Positions 60,729 through 64,000 of a stretch of DNA of 64,000 nt are shown one piece after another. This stretch comes from G965216695 sp965216695. Its GTDB lineage: Bacteria; Pseudomonadota; Gammaproteobacteria; Pseudomonadales; Azotimanducaceae. A program made the translations under genes and the position numbers. Location: NCBI GenBank assembly GCA_965216695.1, contig OZ244212.1:2604001-2668000 (forward strand), read 5' to 3'. The notes beneath the pieces were generated by a model. It made no database searches, was not told the origin of the DNA, and worked only from the letters and a program-made list of their open reading frames with translations. Position 1 is the stretch's first letter; each line of letters begins with the position of its first letter.

Positions 60729-61715
60729 ATGCAGGCGACGCTGCGTTGCAAATTGCGCTTGGGCATTGGGTTTGTGTGCGTGGCGATCCTGCTCGCCGGG
60801 TGCAGTACGGCGCACGCGTCCGAGCGTTCGCCCAACGGATTCGATGTTTCCAACGCGACCATACCCGTGCGGGAGATCCGCCTCGGCGGGCCGCCGCGGG
60901 ACGGCATTCCGGCGATTCACGCGCCAACCTTCGTTTCGGCACTGTCTGCGGATGCGTTTCTCGACAGCGACGATCGGGTGCTGGGGGTCGCGATAGACAC
61001 GGGCGATGGGGTCATCGCGCGCGCGTATCCGATCCGGATTCTGGACTGGCACGAGGTGGTGAACGACCGCGTTGCAGAGCGCGGAATCGTCATTACGTAC
61101 TGCCCGCTGTGCGGTACGGGAATGGTGTTCGCGTCGGAACGCAGGTTCGGTGTCTCGGGGTTGCTCTACAACAGCGACGTGCTGCTCTACGACCTGGAAA
61201 CGGAATCCCTATGGTCGCAGATTCTGGCGACCGCCATTTCCGGGCCGAGGGTTGGCGATCAGCTGGCGCAGCTACCGGCGTTGCACACTACGTGGCAGGA
61301 ATGGCGCGCACGGCATCCTGAAACGCAGGTGTTGAGCGAGCGCACCGGGTTCGGGCGGGACTACGCGAAGAGCCCGTACGCCGGGTACGAGAAGTCCCGC
61401 AAGCTCTATTTTCCGGTACGCAACGTTGGCGGGCGCAATAAGGCATCGCGCCGCTTTCACCCGAAGGAGCGCGTCGTGGGCGTGCGCATTGGCGGCGCGG
61501 CCAAGGCATATCCGTTCGTAACCTTGGCGGAGTATGGCCGCGCACAGTTCACCGACCGGATCGGTGGCGTCCCGGTGGTGGTCCGCTGGCAGGCCGAAGC
61601 GCAGAGCGCGGAAGTGCTGGATGTGGACGGCAGCCCATTGCCCAGCACCCAAGCGTTCTGGTTCGCCTGGCACGCGTTTCATCCGGAGACACAGGTGTTC
61701 GCGCCCGAAAGCTAG
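60729..61715 (+). CDS. DUF3179 lipoprotein
   Basis: A 328-residue exported protein with lipobox LAGC near residue 23 (FVCVAILLAGCST). It belongs to DUF3179: GGPPRDGIPAIHAPTFVS near residue 55, ITYCPLCGTGMVFA near residue 122 (a C-x-x-C pair), and WSQILATAISGP near residue 159. The family function is unknown; the cysteine pair may be redox active or bind a metal. The ATG at 60729 has GAGGA upstream. It is separate from the methyltransferase gene by 99 bases. Confidence 0.82.
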   Translation: MQATLRCKLRLGIGFVCVAILLAGCSTAHASERSPNGFDVSNATIPVREIRLGGPPRDGIPAIHAPTFVSALSADAFLDSDDRVLGVAIDTGDGVIARAYPIRILDWHEVVNDRVAERGIVITYCPLCGTGMVFASERRFGVSGLLYNSDVLLYDLETESLWSQILATAISGPRVGDQLAQLPALHTTWQEWRARHPETQVLSERTGFGRDYAKSPYAGYEKSRKLYFPVRNVGGRNKASRRFHPKERVVGVRIGGAAKAYPFVTLAEYGRAQFTDRIGGVPVVVRWQAEAQSAEVLDVDGSPLPSTQAFWFAWHAFHPETQVFAPES

Positions 61716-61814
61716 GCCTGGGTTGGCCGGATCGGATCTGCGGGGTTAAGACGGCGCGTGATTTGATGTATAAGAGGTGGAAAGAAATGCGTGGAACCGG
61801 AGGGGACTGCAACC

Positions 61815-62240
61815 ATGCACACCGTTGCTCAGGTGTTGGAAGCCAAAGGCGGAGAGCCGATCGTTTGGATTGATCCGCTGGCGTCCGTGTACGACGCGCT
61901 GAAAATGATGAACGAAAAGAACGTCGGCGCGCTGTTGGTACAGATTGACGAGTACCTGGTGGGGATCGTCTCAGAACGGGATTACGTCCGGAAAGTCATT
62001 CTGGATACGCATCATGCGGAGAACACCCGTGTTTCCGAAATCATGACCCGCAACCCCATCACCGTGCATCTGGACGAAACCGTCGTGCATTGCATTGCGT
62101 TGATGCGCAAGCATCACGTGCGGCATCTTCCGGTGGTGGAAGAAGGCAAAACCATCGGCATGCTGTCATTGCGCGATCTCTTTCTCGACGTTATTCACGA
62201 GAAGTTCGAGGAGCACGGCGTGGCTGAGGAAGAGCTTTAA
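61815..62240 (+). CDS. Two-CBS-domain protein
   Basis: A 141-residue cytoplasmic protein with two CBS domains in tandem: residues 9-65 (VWIDPLASVYDALKMMNEKNVGALLV) and 78-132 (ITVHLDETVVHCIALMRKHHVRHLPVV). Such Bateman modules bind adenine nucleotides and act as energy sensors for a partner enzyme or channel. No fused effector domain is present, so the partner is unknown. GGAGGGG before the ATG at 61815 decides the start. Convergent with the membrane-protein operon. Confidence 0.9.
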   Translation: MHTVAQVLEAKGGEPIVWIDPLASVYDALKMMNEKNVGALLVQIDEYLVGIVSERDYVRKVILDTHHAENTRVSEIMTRNPITVHLDETVVHCIALMRKHHVRHLPVVEEGKTIGMLSLRDLFLDVIHEKFEEHGVAEEEL

Positions 62241-62266
62241 GCCTCAATTCTTCTACCTGCTACCTA

Positions 62267-62680
62267 TTACCTGCGGACAGACCACACAGCAAGCAGGGTT
62301 GCCAGAATCGCCGGCAGCATCACACCTGGGAAATCGCGGATCAGCGCGTCCGGCGTGCAGATGCCCACAACCACTTCCCAGATGTGAAACAGTGCGTGGC
62401 CGACCTGCCAGGCGGCTGCGGCAATCCAAAGTCCCGCGCGGAGCGACGCGAACTGGATGCCCAGTGCCATGCCGATGCCGCTCGTGAAATAGACAAACCC
62501 GATGTCCCGCACGAAATGCTGATTAAAAGGCCCTGTGTCTGGAACGCCGGCCACGGCCCAGTACCAGGCTTGGGGGTTTACCAGCATGAACGTGCCGTTC
62601 GCAATGAAGAACAGCGCGAGCAGCGCGGCCAGAATCATCAGGCTGCGGGGTATCGGCGCAGGTGTAACAGCGTGGTTCAT
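62267..62680 (-). CDS. Small integral membrane protein
   Basis: A 137-residue protein with four hydrophobic helices (near residues 13-31, 62-77, 80-98 and 115-133). I cannot assign a family with confidence; it is reminiscent of DUF4345-type membrane proteins. HFVRDIGFVYFTSGIGMALG near residue 53 and a histidine-rich helix QVGHALFHIWE near residue 92 are notable. It is last in a three-gene set with the AhpD-like protein and SCO protein. Confidence 0.65.
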   Translation of the reverse strand: MNHAVTPAPIPRSLMILAALLALFFIANGTFMLVNPQAWYWAVAGVPDTGPFNQHFVRDIGFVYFTSGIGMALGIQFASLRAGLWIAAAAWQVGHALFHIWEVVVGICTPDALIRDFPGVMLPAILATLLAVWSVRR

Positions 62681-62692
62681 AGAGCGCCTCCG

Positions 62693-63229
62693 TCAGCTGC
62701 GATTCAGCGCGAGTTCGAGCTCGGCGACGATCGGCTCGCACGCTTGAGCATCGCCCAGACCGCGTTTCATTGTGGGGAAGAAACCGCCGAACGCGATCGC
62801 AAGTGACAGATCGGCGACACCGCCCTCGCCCCACCGGTTGTGTATCGCCTCCCGGGTTCCGTTGAGGGTTTCATGATTCTGATCCACCACGGCGTGCGCA
62901 AAGCGCACGGCGTCACGCACGTCGTCCGGCAGCGCGTCATCGTCGCCACGAAGTACGTGCAGAAGCAACTGCCGGTCAACGCCGGCTTCCGCTGCCATGT
63001 TGCACACCAGGCGAACACAGGGACCGCAATCGGCCGCCTTACCGGCCACTAGTTTGGCGGCGTAGTACGCGCCTGGCGGTGCGGTGCGCCGATACTGGGC
63101 CAACGGGGTCATCAGGAAGTAACGCAACAGCGTTCCGGGTGCATTGTCTTCCAGGCGCATCATGTAGCTCACGTCGTAGTCGTAGCGTTTGCCGAAATGT
63201 TTCAGTAATGGTTTCAAGAGGAAGTTCAT
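62693..63229 (-). CDS. AhpD/carboxymuconolactone-decarboxylase-like protein
   Basis: A 178-residue helical protein. The motif AADCGPCVRLVCNMAAEAG near residue 65 carries a C-x-x-C pair with a downstream cysteine, as in AhpD-like alkylhydroperoxidase proteins. A following long helical stretch (DDVRDAVRFAHAVVDQNHE) is typical. It may reduce peroxides or transfer thiols. The usual proton-relay histidine of AhpD is not obvious. Its ATG overlaps the stop of the SCO gene by 4 bases; the small membrane-protein gene follows after 12 bases. Confidence 0.75.
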   Translation of the reverse strand: MNFLLKPLLKHFGKRYDYDVSYMMRLEDNAPGTLLRYFLMTPLAQYRRTAPPGAYYAAKLVAGKAADCGPCVRLVCNMAAEAGVDRQLLLHVLRGDDDALPDDVRDAVRFAHAVVDQNHETLNGTREAIHNRWGEGGVADLSLAIAFGGFFPTMKRGLGDAQACEPIVAELELALNRS

Positions 63230-63945
63230 AGCACGTCTCCTGTCAGGTGCGACTCCAACGAGGGGTTGGACGTCTGCGGTATTGTTCGGGCGATGGCTGC
63301 GGCGTCGAACGGCGCGCGAAACAGCGCACGCAGCGTGGCATCAGGGGCAACCAGCGCGATCATCGACGAGTGCGCGAACCGTGGATTCGTCGCAGCAGAT
63401 TTATCGGAGGGTAGAAATCCCAGGCCGCGCAGAAACGGGTCCAGCGCGTGCGGCGGACCCGTCACAGCTTCCGCCGACGGGTGGATTGCCTGGGCGTACG
63501 TGGCCAAGTCGGCGGGTGTGTCCCCTTCCGGATCTACGGTCACGAACACAACCTTAAGCCTGGCGTGCGCGGTTGGGGGTAGGTGCCGGTAGATGCCCCG
63601 CAGGGTACCGAGCGCACTCGGACACGCGTCCGGACAGCGCGTGTACCCGCTGTAGATCAGCGACCAGTGACCCCGCAGATCGTTCGTTGTAAACGCGGGG
63701 TTGGTTGTGTCTACCGCACGCCGCAATTGAAATGGCGGAAGTGCCCGGGCGGGCGCCACCAGGCCCTCCACACTCCGTTGCGGGTTGGGTACAACCGGCA
63801 ATTGCGCCGCAATCGTGGCGCAAACGGCTGTTACGGCAACGATTACGCCCATCACGGCCCACGCGGGACGGTTTTGTGCTGTTGGTGGCCGATAGCTGGT
63901 GCTGCCAGGGAGGATGTCGCCTCTTCGCTTGTTCGTTGTGCTCAT
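63226..63945 (-). CDS. SCO1/SenC-family copper protein
   Basis: A 239-residue membrane-anchored protein with one N-terminal helix (AWAVMGVIVAVTAVCATIAA, residues 29-48). The thioredoxin-like domain has the copper-binding C-x-x-x-C in GYTRCPDACPSALGTL near residue 108 and the histidine ligand in NPRFAHSSMIAL near residue 194. SCO proteins help to build the CuA site of cytochrome oxidase or act in thiol redox control. The ATG at 63945 is chosen; one 12 codons upstream is in frame too. First gene of a three-gene operon. The rest of the window, to 64000, holds no gene. Confidence 0.87.
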   Translation of the reverse strand: MSTTNKRRGDILPGSTSYRPPTAQNRPAWAVMGVIVAVTAVCATIAAQLPVVPNPQRSVEGLVAPARALPPFQLRRAVDTTNPAFTTNDLRGHWSLIYSGYTRCPDACPSALGTLRGIYRHLPPTAHARLKVVFVTVDPEGDTPADLATYAQAIHPSAEAVTGPPHALDPFLRGLGFLPSDKSAATNPRFAHSSMIALVAPDATLRALFRAPFDAAAIARTIPQTSNPSLESHLTGDVL

Positions 63946-64000
63946 ACAGTAAGGACGAATGACGAGCCGGAAGTGTGACACGGGTTTGCAGCAATTGGAG

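Noticed and set aside
1..64000. tRNA, rRNA, CRISPR arrays, complete insertion sequences, prophage
   Set aside because: I scanned for cloverleaf ends with CCA, direct repeats with regular spacers and transposase-like proteins and found none that I could support.

Overview
The window looks like chromosome of a Gram-negative, respiring proteobacterium, moderately GC-rich by eye. Evidence for this is lipoprotein and Tat signal peptides, periplasmic c-type cytochromes, SoxR with its operator, SCO and DsbA-like proteins, and tightly overlapping operons. A gammaproteobacterium is my best guess (SoxK-type Sox operon, SqrR/BigR-type regulator), but no rRNA or housekeeping phylogenetic marker is present, so taxonomy is inference. 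I found no tRNA, rRNA, CRISPR array, intact insertion sequence or phage genes.

Layout. (1) 1-7.1 kb: catabolic and accessory enzymes (GPH sugar symporter, amidohydrolase, dienelactone hydrolase, luciferase-like monooxygenase, DUF899 protein) and an ArsR/SRPBCC pair. (2) 7.2-20.2 kb: a sulfur-oxidation island. A quinol nitric oxide reductase and an ArsR repressor carrying the two SqrR/BigR persulfide-sensing cysteines face a soxCDXYZA-soxK-soxB-dsrE operon. It is followed by a split YeeE/YedE sulfur transporter and a metallo-beta-lactamase-like / hydrolase / SoxW operon. (3) 20.3-33 kb: mixed single genes (cupin, ATC hydrolase family, GFA protein, lipoproteins, GST, aldo/keto reductase, NTF2-like proteins, hydrolase-OsmC fusion, fumarase C). 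(4) 33.1-35 kb: a HipBA-type toxin-antitoxin pair with two 13-bp palindromes upstream. (5) 35.0-41.3 kb: a second, different Sox module. Eight genes whose seven junctions all overlap encode a molybdenum hydroxylase (2Fe-2S and Mo subunits), a flavocytochrome c sulfide dehydrogenase pair (FccA, FccB) and SoxX, SoxY, SoxZ and a diheme SoxA. There is no soxB or soxCD here, and the SoxY carrier arm is non-canonical. (6) 41.4-52.3 kb: nitroreductase, a quinoprotein-like propeller/RDD/double-VOC operon, a winged-helix-TPR regulator, a second molybdenum hydroxylase with an in-frame 18-bp tandem repeat, and a DsbA-like protein. (7) 52.3-58.7 kb: a possible structured RNA, a large cysteine-rich secreted protein and a multidomain Ig-like/SBBP secreted protein. 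(8) 58.7-64 kb: a SoxR-controlled VOC gene, soxR itself, a MetE-like protein, DUF3179 lipoprotein, CBS protein and an SCO/AhpD-like/membrane-protein operon.

How it fits together. The first Sox operon should allow complete periplasmic thiosulfate oxidation: SoxXA(K) conjugates thiosulfate to SoxYZ, SoxB releases sulfate, SoxCD oxidises the sulfane sulfur. Persulfide-responsive control through the C37/C103 ArsR protein is likely. The second module has its own SoxXA of a different heme type and its own carrier, and is locked in one translational unit with FccAB and a molybdenum hydroxylase. It would have to borrow SoxB, or it handles another substrate. This module, with its altered SoxY tail, is the best candidate in the window for an undescribed system.
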